Part shown: in pieces, positions 37,781 to 49,000 of the stretch
Position numbering within the stretch: position 1 is the stretch's first letter
Layout: each line of letters begins with the position of its first letter
Assembly: GCA_026686845.1 (NCBI GenBank)
Contig: JAIVEN010000019.1
Coordinates: forward strand, 33,236,501 to 33,300,500
Length of the DNA stretch: 64,000 nucleotides
Direction of reading: 5' to 3'
DNA from: Adenanthera pavonina
Taxonomy: Eukaryota > Streptophyta > Magnoliopsida > Fabales > Fabaceae
The notes under the pieces: generated by a model
Databases searched by the model: none
What the model was told of the DNA's origin: nothing
Seen by the model: only the letters and a program-made list of their open reading frames with translations
Position numbers and translations under genes: made by a program

Positions 37781-39380
37781 GGAACCTCTCCTGTGATTTT
37801 TGTGTGCGCCTCCTATGAAATAAATCAGACTTTTATAAAAATTTAAAAAAAAAAAATAGGATCCACTTATTTTAACCATAATATACAGGAATTATAGAGG
37901 GACATTAGACAAAGCGCGTAGAGGTTCCGAATCCATGAAATATGGGGTTTAATCGGTTCTTGACCCCAAAAACACAAAACTACTCTTCCTCTCCATTTAA
38001 GAAATTTTTAATTTTAAGACACAGCTCAACGCGAAAATGTAACAAATAAATAACTATCTCATCCAAATTAAGAAAATAATTATACATTTTAAATATGTTA
38101 TAAAATTTTATTTTATAAATGTTCTTATTTAACTCTCATTTAACTTATATCTTATAATAATAAGTCTACTTTAATTAAAAATAAAATTAGAAAAAACACA
38201 TTAATTTATCAAATTAAAGTCATTTATCTTTTAAATCAAAAAATATTTAAAAATTTTTGCTACATTTTGAACAAAGGAAGTAATTAATATGCTATTTTAA
38301 AAAAAATTCTTAATATTACCCTTTAATAAATTGGTAGATTAAAAAAGAATAATTAATATTATATTTGACTTTTAATAAGATAAATAAAAATATAATTAAA
38401 AAAATAATAATTAATATTATATTAAAATTTAAAACCTATAATAAATGGAAACAAAAATTTTCTTTAAAAGTATCATTTAAAAAGAAATTGAGAAAGTATT
38501 TTTCTGGTGAAAAAAACTATTTTGCTTGTTATTTTCATTTTTTAAAATATATAGTTTAGAGCAAATGCATTTGCCATGATTTTCATTTGGTAGGATTGAA
38601 CTATCTAGTAATTTTAGTAACTTCTTGTAATGGGAACATGTACAAATTAAATTAAAACAATAAATATATATAATTAGAGTATATATTTTCCAGTGACAGA
38701 AAAGGTACATTTCTGTCTTTTTTTTTCCCATAAAACTAAATTAGTAGTAGCTTTTGGGGGTATGGGTGAATAAACTGGTGGTCCTTGCATATATAGGGAG
38801 ACATATTAGATGCTCATTACAATAATCTTTATTATTAATTTGAATCATTGGATCGCTCAAATTTAATTTAATTTAATTATTATATTTTTAATATATTTTT
38901 ATTTTATTAGATATATAATCTAAAATAAAAATAATTTTATAATCATTATTTAAAATAGTGATATTATTATTTTAAATTTTATAATTTTATAACCATCAAA
39001 GACAGAGTATTTGCGTTTCCCGAAGTTTGATTTGCTTCTCTTCAGCCGTATCAATTCCTGAATAAGGCCCCTTGTGTCAGTTAATTTTGTCATTTTGTGT
39101 ATGCGCGTAGTGTCTCCTTTATATGGTTGAACTTACAATTATACGTCTGCAGTTTTTATGCCATAAAAAATCCTTCTGGCACGAAATTTATGAATGAATA
39201 GAAGCACTGGGATTAAGTAAACTCATTTGTTCCTACCGTATTACTATTACTAAATGCTAATACGTGATTGATTAACACTGTTAGAGTACAGTACGTTAAC
39301 CCGCATCGCACTGGTTTAAGGAAATGTAATACTAACTGCAAGTTAGCTGAGCTGACATTACTGTGTAGGGCCTTGTTTGA

Positions 39381-39400
39381 TCTCTCTCTCTCTCTCTCTC
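39381..39400. repeat. (TC)10 microsatellite
   Basis: Ten TC units about 315 bases upstream of the WAK-like ATG. CT-rich tracts are frequent in plant promoters and leaders. Confidence 0.95.
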
Positions 39401-39651
39401 CTCTTGATAGAAAAAGGTTACGCATTCCAATGATGTGCTGGATGAGTGTTGGCAAATGGAACTCGTTATTCAGTCGCTTTTCTTCAAATTACAGCTTGTG
39501 GATCCCAGCAAAGCACTAGCCTGTGTCCAACGTTTCAAAAGCTAGCTGTTCAAACCTGTGCGAGTAAATTACGGACCTTTCTGTACCTTTTGATGTAAAA
39601 TTAAAATCGGGAACACAAAAGGTCACTCATCTTCTTCAACTTTGTCCAAAA

Positions 39652-39657
39652 CGCGTT
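39652..39657 (+). promoter_or_regulatory. CGCGTT (RSRE/CAMTA-type site)
   Basis: ACGCGTTT lies about 60 bases upstream of the WAK-like ATG. CGCGTT is the rapid stress response element bound by CAMTA factors in Arabidopsis. CpG-containing 6-mers are scarce in this AT-rich window, but a single site may be chance. Confidence 0.35.
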
Positions 39658-39714
39658 TAGCTCCAACTGCTGCCTGCTTACTATCTCTCTTCTGTAACCT
39701 TTGAGAGCATAAAG

Positions 39715-40687
39715 ATGCACCAGATTCTCCTACTGGAACCTCTCTGCATCTTTAAACCTTTTGTTATAGTACTAATTACCCTACAACTACAAGCGATACC
39801 CATTCTTACTCTCTCTCCCTGCAGGAATTTCTGTGGTAACATTCCCATAAACTACCCCTTTGGCCTAGACGATGGGTGCGGGGCACCTCAGTTCAGGCAC
39901 ATGTTCAACTGCACAAATGACTTGTTCTTTCAAACACCTTCAGGTGCCTACAAAGTTCAATCCATTGACTACGACAAGAAATCTATGGTGATATATGACC
40001 CTGCAATGTCTACTTGCTCCATTCTTCAGCCTCATCATGACTTCGTTATGACTGATATTCAATCGGCTATAATTCCCCCATCACAGGACACTGTTTTCGC
40101 ACTCCTTAACTGCTCTATTGACTCCCCTATTCTCAACCATTATAAGTACCTCTGCTTCAACTTCTCCGGTCACTCCTGCGACGAGCTTTATGCATCCTGC
40201 AATGCCTTTCGGGTGTTCCATTTGTTGACTAATAGCTCACCGCCTTGTTGTTTTACAAGTTATAACACAGTGAAATTCATGAGCATGAACATATTGGACT
40301 GTACTCATTACACTTCATTGTTCAACATAGATAATTTGAAGGGTGTTGGCCCTCTGGATTGGGTTTATGGGATCAAACTGTCTTTTAGTGTGCCAGATAC
40401 TGGATGCGAAAGATGCAGGAAATCTGGTGGCGAATGTGGATTTGACACTGAGACAGAAGGTCGGCTCTGCCTTTGCTCAAGTTCCACCAATTCTACTACG
40501 GAATGTGGTAAGTAGCTAAATACATACATATTAGATATTTTTCAATCACATGGTACTTAGTCTGAGTTTTTGCATATCAGCTGCAGGTAGCATAATAGCA
40601 AGTGGACAGAGCAATGCTCCGTGGATACTATACCAACTAGCAACTTTTCTTGTAACATTTCTTCTCATTGTAACATCGCTCATTTGA
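39715..40687 (+). CDS. WAK-like galacturonan-binding extracellular protein, no kinase
   Basis: Proteins with this fold sit in the cell wall and bind pectin; here no kinase follows, so the partner or signal is unknown. Exon 1 is 39715-40507 and exon 2 is 40581-40687 (AATGTG then GTAAGT; CATATCAG then CTGCAG), giving 299 aa. A hydrophobic N-terminus (about 1-30) looks like a signal peptide. The GUB_WAK motif follows as CGNIPINYPFGLDDGCG, then a cysteine-rich WAK-associated region ending CRKSGGECGFDTE and CLCSS. Exon 2 adds small residues (AAGSIIASGQSNAP) and a hydrophobic end, QLATFLVTFLLIVTSLI, with no basic cytoplasmic tail. That shape suggests a GPI signal or a tail anchor. From memory Arabidopsis At3g17350 is the equivalent. 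Without the intron the frame would stop at 40515, before this tail. Confidence 0.92.
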
Positions 40688-41142
40688 GAGTTTGATGTAG
40701 GCAGAGTTGTGTTTGTCAGTTTGTGATATGCTTCTTTGAGAACCCAAAATGAGTGTTTGGTGGAGTGGGCGACTTGTTCTGTGGTAGAGAAAAAAGACTG
40801 CCAAAATGGAACATATGCTAAAGGATTCATCTTCACGTAGCTTTTTTTTGTCGGCCGAGATCTTCAAATAGAATGTTGCTCAATGTGACAGTGAACATGA
40901 ACTTGGCTTTCTTTTTGTTGAAATTTCTACGGCGTATGCCATGAAGCCACATTTCCCTGCCAATTTGTGGATTTTATTAGGAAAACTAGGTTTTATCCAA
41001 TGGAACTATGCCTTTATTAGCCAGCCTTGTGGCTTGAACTATTGAGCTACTTGGTTGCATTTAGTTTCTCCTTTCATTTTCTTTATATTAATTAATACTT
41101 AATTGCTTTTGTTTCTAACTAAAGTAATCAAATCCCTTCTTT

Positions 41143-41156
41143 TTTTTTTTGGCCAA
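41143..41156 (-). mobile_element. 14-bp T8-GGCCAA micro-insertion
   Basis: Eight T plus GGCCAA between two perfect 18-bp copies of TAATCAAATCCCTTCTTT (41125-41142 and 41157-41174). Confidence 0.7.
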
Positions 41157-41486
41157 TAATCAAATCCCTTCTTTATGAAAGCATCACCAAGAGCTTTGTT
41201 GTTGGGGTCCAAATTAACTTCCAAAACTTCATTTCAGTTCGATTCGAAATGGTGAATTTCAAGTTCAAATCCATAAGATTAATTTAATTTAGATAGTGGA
41301 ATCAGTGGCATTTGAATGGTGATAGCGACAATCAATATTCAAATTCTGTCTATATGATTATTATTGCTTTTTTATATACTTAACAAATGTTAAGTATATG
41401 TTAATTATTGTGCCATGAAACATATACTTAACATTTGTTTTTGTTACATCAAAACGATTTGGAACCCTAGACTTCTTTTCATATCT

Positions 41487-41508
41487 TTTTTATTTTTTTG
41501 ACCAAATG
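41487..41508 (-). mobile_element. 22-bp T-rich/GACCAA micro-insertion
   Basis: A T-rich run plus GACCAAATG between CTTCTTTTCATATCT (41472-41486) and CTTCTTCTCATATCT (41509-41523), which differ at one base. Confidence 0.55.
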
Positions 41509-42407
41509 CTTCTTCTCATATCTCACTTCACTTTTATTATTAGTATAAGGTGACTAATTATGTTCATATCTGTTATGTTAATATTAATAACAAGTATAAT
41601 TTATCCAAATTTTAAAACATAAGAACGAAATAAAAAATTATATTGTAAAAATTAATGAATAGTATAATCTTTTGTTTTCAACCAGAACAATGAATAGTTT
41701 AATCTAAAGCTCAGGAAGAGTTATTGGGCTAATTCTTATGAAATGACCTTTAAGCTATAATAAAATTTCAAATGTGTTTTTTATAATCATTTAGGATTTG
41801 ATACTACCTGATTATAATTGAATATTCTCGAACTTAAATGGGATAACTTTCCTCATATAATTTTTTTATCCACAAACACCAAATGTGGTAACCAAATCTA
41901 CATTTTAAAATGATAATTCATTTTGGTAAAATGAAATTGTTAGTCTTGAATCTTTTAACCTTAAAACTTATTCCTGATTGGATTAAGACTTGATAATATT
42001 TTATTTTTTAAAATTTTAAAAATGATGATTTTATAGGGCCGAGCAATATTGGGTCTTAATTTTTTTCCTTATTAAATAGCAAGATGTCTTAAAAAGATTT
42101 TACGAAACCATTTTTAAGAAAATTAATTCTATTAGTAATTTAAATAATATTTTTATTAGAATTTAAATATTTCTTTTTAATGATGCCTTTTGAGGTAGAT
42201 CATAAGGTCTTGTTGGATGGTCACACTCTTGATAAAATTAAAACTAGACTTGTCTCAAGCTATTATGCGAGATTCTAACCGTCACATTATCTAACCCTGT
42301 ATTTGATAACTAATGGATATTTGATACATAAAAATTATCAAGCATAAAAAAAACTGTACACATAAATAAACTTCATATTTTTGTTGAAAATAATATTTTT
42401 ATGTTTC

Positions 42408-42426
42408 TTTTTTTTAGCCAACCTCC
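42408..42426 (-). mobile_element. 19-bp T8-AGCCAACCTCC micro-insertion
   Basis: Eight T plus AGCCAACCTCC between two copies of TTATGTTTC (42399-42407 and 42427-42435). Confidence 0.6.
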
Positions 42427-42590
42427 TTATGTTTCATTTTTATGGGACGAATCAATCTTCTCCTAATTAATTTTCACCCATTAAAGGAAGATTTCACCAT
42501 TAAATTTCTGCAATTATTCATTAGTTTCCGTCTATGAAATAACATTCAAGATAACACAAGACCATCAACCACATATTACATTATCAATAG

Positions 42591-42605
42591 CTTTTTTTGG
42601 CCAAT
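42591..42605 (-). mobile_element. 15-bp CT7-GGCCAAT micro-insertion
   Basis: CTTTTTTTGGCCAAT between two perfect copies of CATTATCAATAG (42579-42590 and 42606-42617). Confidence 0.68.
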
Positions 42606-43027
42606 CATTATCAATAGGTTCAAGAGGCTCCTCTTACTGTTTATTCGCTAGTACAAAGTAAATTTTAAATTTCAAATCTGTTTGGGGTTATATCAATAAT
42701 TACATTGTAGGAGGGTATCTCCGTAAATTTACCAATTTGATTTGAAAACAGGCGGGCCTGCTTTTTCATTTATTCTGTCACCTTCAGCATTGCATCTGGT
42801 TTCCTAGCTTCGGAAGTTCTGATATACTCTCACCCTCAAATCTCGGAGCAGCTCCTCCGTTGTTCTATTCCAATTTTTGGTTCTTAGCTCCATCAATCAT
42901 TAGTGTCGAACCTTCACCTTATCTCAATTTCTTTGTCTTCTTCATGGATTAAATCCTAGCTCATCCAATTCACGAGTCTCAATAAAACTACAGATTCATC
43001 ATCTACAAGCGAATTTCCAGCATCAGA

Positions 43028-46000
43028 ATGTTTAAAGAAAGCTCTACTTCTCGGATTCTGGGTCCGAAGTCGTCAAGTAACCCTCAATTTGAAGCGAAAG
43101 AGAATGAGTTTGAAGCCTCACAGAACATATATAACTACCCACCTCCGAGAACCCCTTTGAACTCTATAACAGATCCGTGTCAGTGCCAAAAGGAATCTCA
43201 AGATTTTGATGCTGATTCTCATTACAAACTCGAACCTGTTCGGCCGGGTCGATCATCCGATAAAAGATGGGAAGCTTCGTCCGATAGGTTTGAAAACCTC
43301 GGTTTTAACTGTGGGACTCCAAGAGTTTTGTGTCGCAATGGAAAGGTATATTCGGAGCCGAACTCTGCTCAAAGCACCCCAGCAAGAAATGCCTCGAGAG
43401 TTTTACTTGGTGGGGCTGTGGGAATTTGTCTTGGAACCAGAGTTCAATACTCAAGTGGAGGAAAAGCAGGAAGTTCCGCTACATGTTTTAAGCGGACTTC
43501 GGTTGCAAACTCAGAGTTGTGCAAAGAGGTTCAGCATTTCGAGCTCAAAGAAGACCCTTCTTTCTGGATGGATCATAATGTGCAGGTTTTGCAGAATGAT
43601 TTTCTTGTCATAATTATGCCAAATATCTTATTTCATCAAGTTTCTTGAGTGTCAGTTGTGGTTGATGCCTTCAGGTACTGATAAGAATTCGACCCTTAAA
43701 TAATATTGAGAAGCTTTCACAAGGATATGGCCGGTGCTTGAGACAGGAAACTCCGCAGACTGTGGTTTGGGTTGGTCATCCTGAAACCAGATTCACCTTT
43801 GATCATATAGCATGTGAGACAATATCTCAGGTGCGACATAACCTCAAAAAAAATTTTCTAGTTATGTCAACAGGAACTTTGTTTTATTTAATTTGGCAGG
43901 GATGCTTTCTTTTAGTTTTCAAAGTGGATAGTAAATCTTAATCAATTCAAAGGGATATATCGCGATTGTGGTTCTAGAGTCCCGTATAAGTCTTGATTTC
44001 ATTTTGTCATTTACGTAAAAAAAAAAAAAAGGAGCGTACTGAATGTTTACTTAGTATATGTGCTTATTTCTTAATTGGTGCAGGAAAACCTGTTTAGAGT
44101 TGCTGGAGTGCCCATGGTCGAGAATTGCTTGTCTGGTTATAATAGCTGTTTATTTGCTTATGGCCAGGTATGGGCAAGGGACCTGCGTTTTGGTCTGTGT
44201 GTTTTTCCAATTGTTATTTGTTTTGCTGTTGAACTTAAAGCTTCTTCTGCAGACGGGCAGTGGCAAGACATACACCATGATGGGTGAGATAAAGGAGGAA
44301 GAAGGACACCTAACTGAAGACAGTGGGATAACACCAAGAGTTTTTAATTATTTATTTACGAGGATTAAATTGGTGAGATGTTTATAATGCCCACGTTTCT
44401 GTTTGAGTGATTTTTTATCAGTTTAACGTGGTTTCCCAGATTATTATTGTTTTTCAGATTGAGTTTATAAAAGAAGTTCCATTATATAGGAAGAAGGGGG
44501 CAGAAGGGATGATAAACTGAGATACAGTTGCAAATGTTCCTTTTTAGAGATATACAATGAGCAAATAACAGATCTTTTAGAGCCTTCATCCACTAATCTG
44601 CAAGTAATCCAAAATTTCTTATTGTTGATTTGTTTCAGATGCAGTTCACAATCTATATGACCAAGTTTATAACGCACTATTCTCTTTGTAGCTCAGAGAA
44701 GATACGAAGAAGGGGGTATACGTTGAAAACCTTTCTGAACATAGTGTGGAAACTGCTAATGATGTTCTCAAGCTATTGTTACAGGTGGGGGTCTGCTCAA
44801 ACGTGTATAATTAGAACCTAGCTTAATACTGTATGTTAGTGCTTGACCATGTATGGCATCCTCTTATCATCCTACATAATTACACAGGGCACTGCAAATA
44901 GAAAGGTGGCTGCAACTCATTTGAATTGTAAGAGCAGTCGGTCTCACAGTGTTTTCACTTGTATTATCGAAAGCCATTGGGAGAAAGATTCTATTAATCA
45001 CTTTAGGTTTGCAAGGTTAAATTTAGTAGATCTGGCTGGTTCTGAAAGGTAATTACTGATTTATGATCAGAATCTTCACTGCCTACCGTTAGTATCCTCT
45101 TTACTGAAGCTGGGTTAACTAGCACATTCATGTAGGCAGAAGAGCTCTGGCACAGATAGTGAACGATTGAAAGAAGCAGCAAATATAAATAAATCTTTGT
45201 CAACACTTGGGTAATTTTATTAAGGATTTGCTTATCATTTTATTTGTTGTTGATATACTACAGTGAAGTGTCAAAGAACACTAATACAATAATGGCTAAA
45301 CTGAACTGATTGATCTGTATTATTCCTTTATGCGGTCTAAATAGCTTGGTCATAATGAATTTGGTGGATCTCACGCATGGGAAACCACGGCATGTCCCCT
45401 ATCGAGATTCAAGGCTTACATTTCTTCTTCAGGTTATTCATAAAGCTTTGAAAGTCAGGATTTTTTTTTTATAATTTTTATTTATTGGCAACTACAACTT
45501 TACACACAGTTCATAGAGTACGATCATTCCATTATAAAAAAATTTATATACAGGATTCTCTTGGGGGCAACTCAAAAACGATGATAATTGCAAATGTCAG
45601 CCCATCCATTTGGTTTGTATAAACTTTTTACTGAAATAAAGTGATGGTCTTTTGCCATTTATTTTGTTTCCTTAAATGCTTAATATATATTTTGCTTCTT
45701 ATGTAGCTCTGCAAACGAAACGCTAAGCACTTTGAAGTTTGCCCAGCGAGCCAAGCTCATCCAAAACAATGTACTCATTCTGCACAGTTTACATACATGT
45801 ATATCATTATGAAGTTTCTCTTCCACTGATAAGATATGCCTTGATTTTCTTCCTCTTCCTCAAAAAAGGTAAAAGTGAATGAAGGTACTTCAGGTGACAT
45901 AAATGCACTGCAGTGGCAAATTCAACAGTTAAAGGTATTGATTATAATAGCCATGTCGTGGGAAGTTTCCCACAGAAATGTCACGTCATAGAGCTGACTC

Positions 46001-49000
46001 AACTGTGGTGTTAACTGAAACTGAACAGAGCCAATTATCCTTTCTGATAAAGCACAAAAATTTTCCGAGTCTTATGTCAAATCTGGAGCCATATCCTGAG
46101 ATCTGTAGGTTGAGTGAATCGTCAGAAGGATATAACTCTTTCACCCAAAAAGCAACCGCGGGTCACAAGCTATGTCTTCAAAACAAAGAGGTAATTTCAT
46201 GTCAAATTCTCAATTTATTTGGCTCTTTGTATTAAGGGCTGTATTAGTTTTCATGGGGTTTTATTCCAATAAGAGTTATGAAATGTCAGAGCTATTATAT
46301 ACCTGGCAGATCAAATGCATGAAAGCTGCTTTGTTAGGTGCATTGAGGAGAGAAAAACTGGCTGAGACTACAGTCCAGAATTTACAGGCTGAAATTGAAC
46401 GCCTGAACTGCTTGGTATGTCCAGTTTTGGTAAACAAATTTAGTTTTCAAATTTCCTGCTTTTAGCCGCGCAAAAAAAAAACAAACATAAAAGATGTCGA
46501 TGCCCAGATTTGTTTAGCTTTGTCATATGATTAAGCACCAATGATGACTGATCTCGTGAACTTAATACATCTGCCCTCTGCAGGCTCGACAAAGGGAAGA
46601 GAATACACAGCATACTGTATTTAAGTTGAGGCTTTGTGAGGAGAAAATTAATCAACTTGAATTATTAGTAGATGGTGCACTGTCGGCTGAGGAGTATCTC
46701 TTGGAGGAAAACAAGGCTTTGAAAAAGGAGATTAAGGAGATTCAAGCGAGGATTGAAAACAACCCAGAATCAACAAGGCTTGCTTTGGAGAATGATAGTA
46801 TTTTACACCAACTACGACAGTAAGTCTAATGGAGGATTAATGCTCTTATCATCTTGCTGGATGCTAGTGACCCAATCTGCATGAATGAACAGGTTCCAAA
46901 ACTTTTATGAGCATGGAGAGCGGGAAAGATTGCTGACTGAACTTTCTCAATTACGTGATCAGGTTAAATAGATCTTAAAATTTTTCCCACTTCATTTTGA
47001 AAGCTAAAATTCACCTTGCACAATGAGCATATTGTGGATATCTGAAATCGGTATTTCATTTCACGTGCAGCTAGTTGTCAATCTTCAAGAAAAATTCACA
47101 TTCTCCATGCAAAATGAAAACCAGGTCCAATCATCGCTTAATTATGCAGTTCTAGTTTGGCCTTTCATGATTTCCTATTTTTACTCGGGTTGCTCTTTTG
47201 ATATTGCAGGATAATGATACTAAACAGGAGTTGGAAGATTGCCAGATTATGAATTCTAAATTGCTTCGGTAGGCAGTGTGCCTCTTGAAACCTTAATACC
47301 TTATTTTCATTCTCCGCATGACTGTTTCGATCATTCATGTCATGGTTTAGTTTCCGTATAACAACTGACACTGTTAAATTGAGCCCATAAGAGTCTAACT
47401 GGACTTACAGACATTTCTTAATTTCTTCCTTTCTCCATAATTATTATTTATTTTGCAGAGACGTAGATAGATTACAGACAGAACTCGTAAAGTATATTAA
47501 CTGCGATCGAGCAAAGTCTGATTCTGTAAGAATTGCTTATGATATATCTAAAGTTTTTTCAGCATGTGGCTGAATTCTTCATATTTAATCATTTTCCGTC
47601 TTTGTAGGTTCTAAATTCTTCATTTGAGCTTCCAAATGAGCTTATGAAGACCGATAAATGTTCATTGGTGAGAATAAATATAAACTAATATTCAGCTTAA
47701 CATATTTTTAAAGCAGTTAGGTTTTTGTTCGAGTTTTTATTTGAAATATCTTTTGCACATATCATGGTCACTTTTATGTGCTTCTGAATGCATTGTATTT
47801 TCAAGATGAATATGATAGATATTTCAGGATTTGAAAGTTGGTAAGCAAAGAAAGAATTACATGTTCTTCCCCCTAACAATTTGTCTTAAAGCATTGAGCA
47901 ATCACAGAAATATCCTAAGTATATTATTATTTGTTAACGAAATTACTACTGGAGGATATTTAATAATCTTATTTTTTTAAAAAGTATTCACTAAATCAAA
48001 AGCAAGAACCTATATTTGGGGTTTGGTGAAAGTAATCAAACAATATCCAGATACGTGGTTTTATCTTTAGTAATCAAGTTCATAATCTATTAGATTTTAC
48101 AGGCTGATACGATATCCTTGAAAAGTGATTCTGGGGATGAGTTGCCATTTTATGCTTGGGCAGCCGATGATGTTGAAGGAATTGCTTTAGGCACCTCAGA
48201 AATGCTCACCAAAGATAATGAAGATAACAGGCAGGAAATGCTAGAAGCCAAACTGGAAAAAATGAGCAAGGATCTTGAGGAGGTTAAGGTACTTAAAGAC
48301 CAATACCAAGAAAAATGGTCACTTCAGCTATCTCAAAAACACCAGACTGAATTAGTATGTGAAGAGGTTGAGATGGAAACAACAAGAACAATTCTGCATT
48401 TGCAGGAAGAGATTGCAGGTCTTCAGTCAGATTTAGAAGGGAGTTTATGCTCCATTGCTCAGGAAAATACAGAGTTAAGAAATATGGTAGCAACGAAAGA
48501 GGAGGAAATTAGGACACTGTGTTTGGAGTGGGAAAGGGCAATCTTTGATCTAACAAATTTTCTTCTCGATGGTTCTAGATCCCTCAAAGATGCCTGTGGC
48601 CAAGTAGAAAGCATCACTTGTTCGTTTCCTGAAGGCAATGCTAGGATTGCTGAACACATTGGCATGGCTGTCAAAAGCTATATGGAGAAGGAGGAAACGA
48701 TTCAGAAGCTAGAAAGTAGCTTGGAAGATGCACAGAAGATGGTATTGGACATGGAGTTGAACGTAAGTTCCTTAAAGGAAGCAACTGTAGCCTTAAGTGC
48801 ATTTCAACAAGCACACAACAATGAAGGCAATGAAGACTCAGTTCAGTTAAGAATGTTGTTGAATGAGAAGACCAATATGTTAAGGTTGCTAGAAGATGAA
48901 GTTAAATATAAAAATGACCAGCTTAGCAAAGCAGAAAAACGTGCTGATACTGCATTTTTATTAGCGAAATGGCTTTCTGATAAACAAAATGTAGTTCATG

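Larger units (their letters stand above)
35118..39714. other. AT-rich intergenic region with repeat debris
   Basis: Downstream of the Helitron remnant are low-complexity AT DNA, an inverted-repeat element (35733-36340), an unrecognised exon-like segment (36840-37780), AG and TC microsatellites, then the promoter side of the WAK-like gene. No complete gene was recognised between the Helitron and 39715. Confidence 0.5.
40688..43027. other. Intergenic with micro-insertions; POK leader at the right
   Basis: It contains the 3' UTR of the WAK-like gene, AT-rich DNA with four tiny T-run inserts flanked by direct repeats, and from about 42780 a CT-rich leader of the kinesin gene. No coding exon was seen. 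Confidence 0.5.

Noticed and set aside
42857..42861. CCGTT (core of the mitosis-specific MSA element) upstream of the POK gene
   Set aside because: Only the five-base core matches; the flanks do not fit, so chance is likely.
46172..46310. Open frame running between kinesin exons 13 and 14
   Set aside because: It begins inside exon 13 in another frame and crosses the intron; exons 46029-46190 and 46310-46414 join in phase without it.
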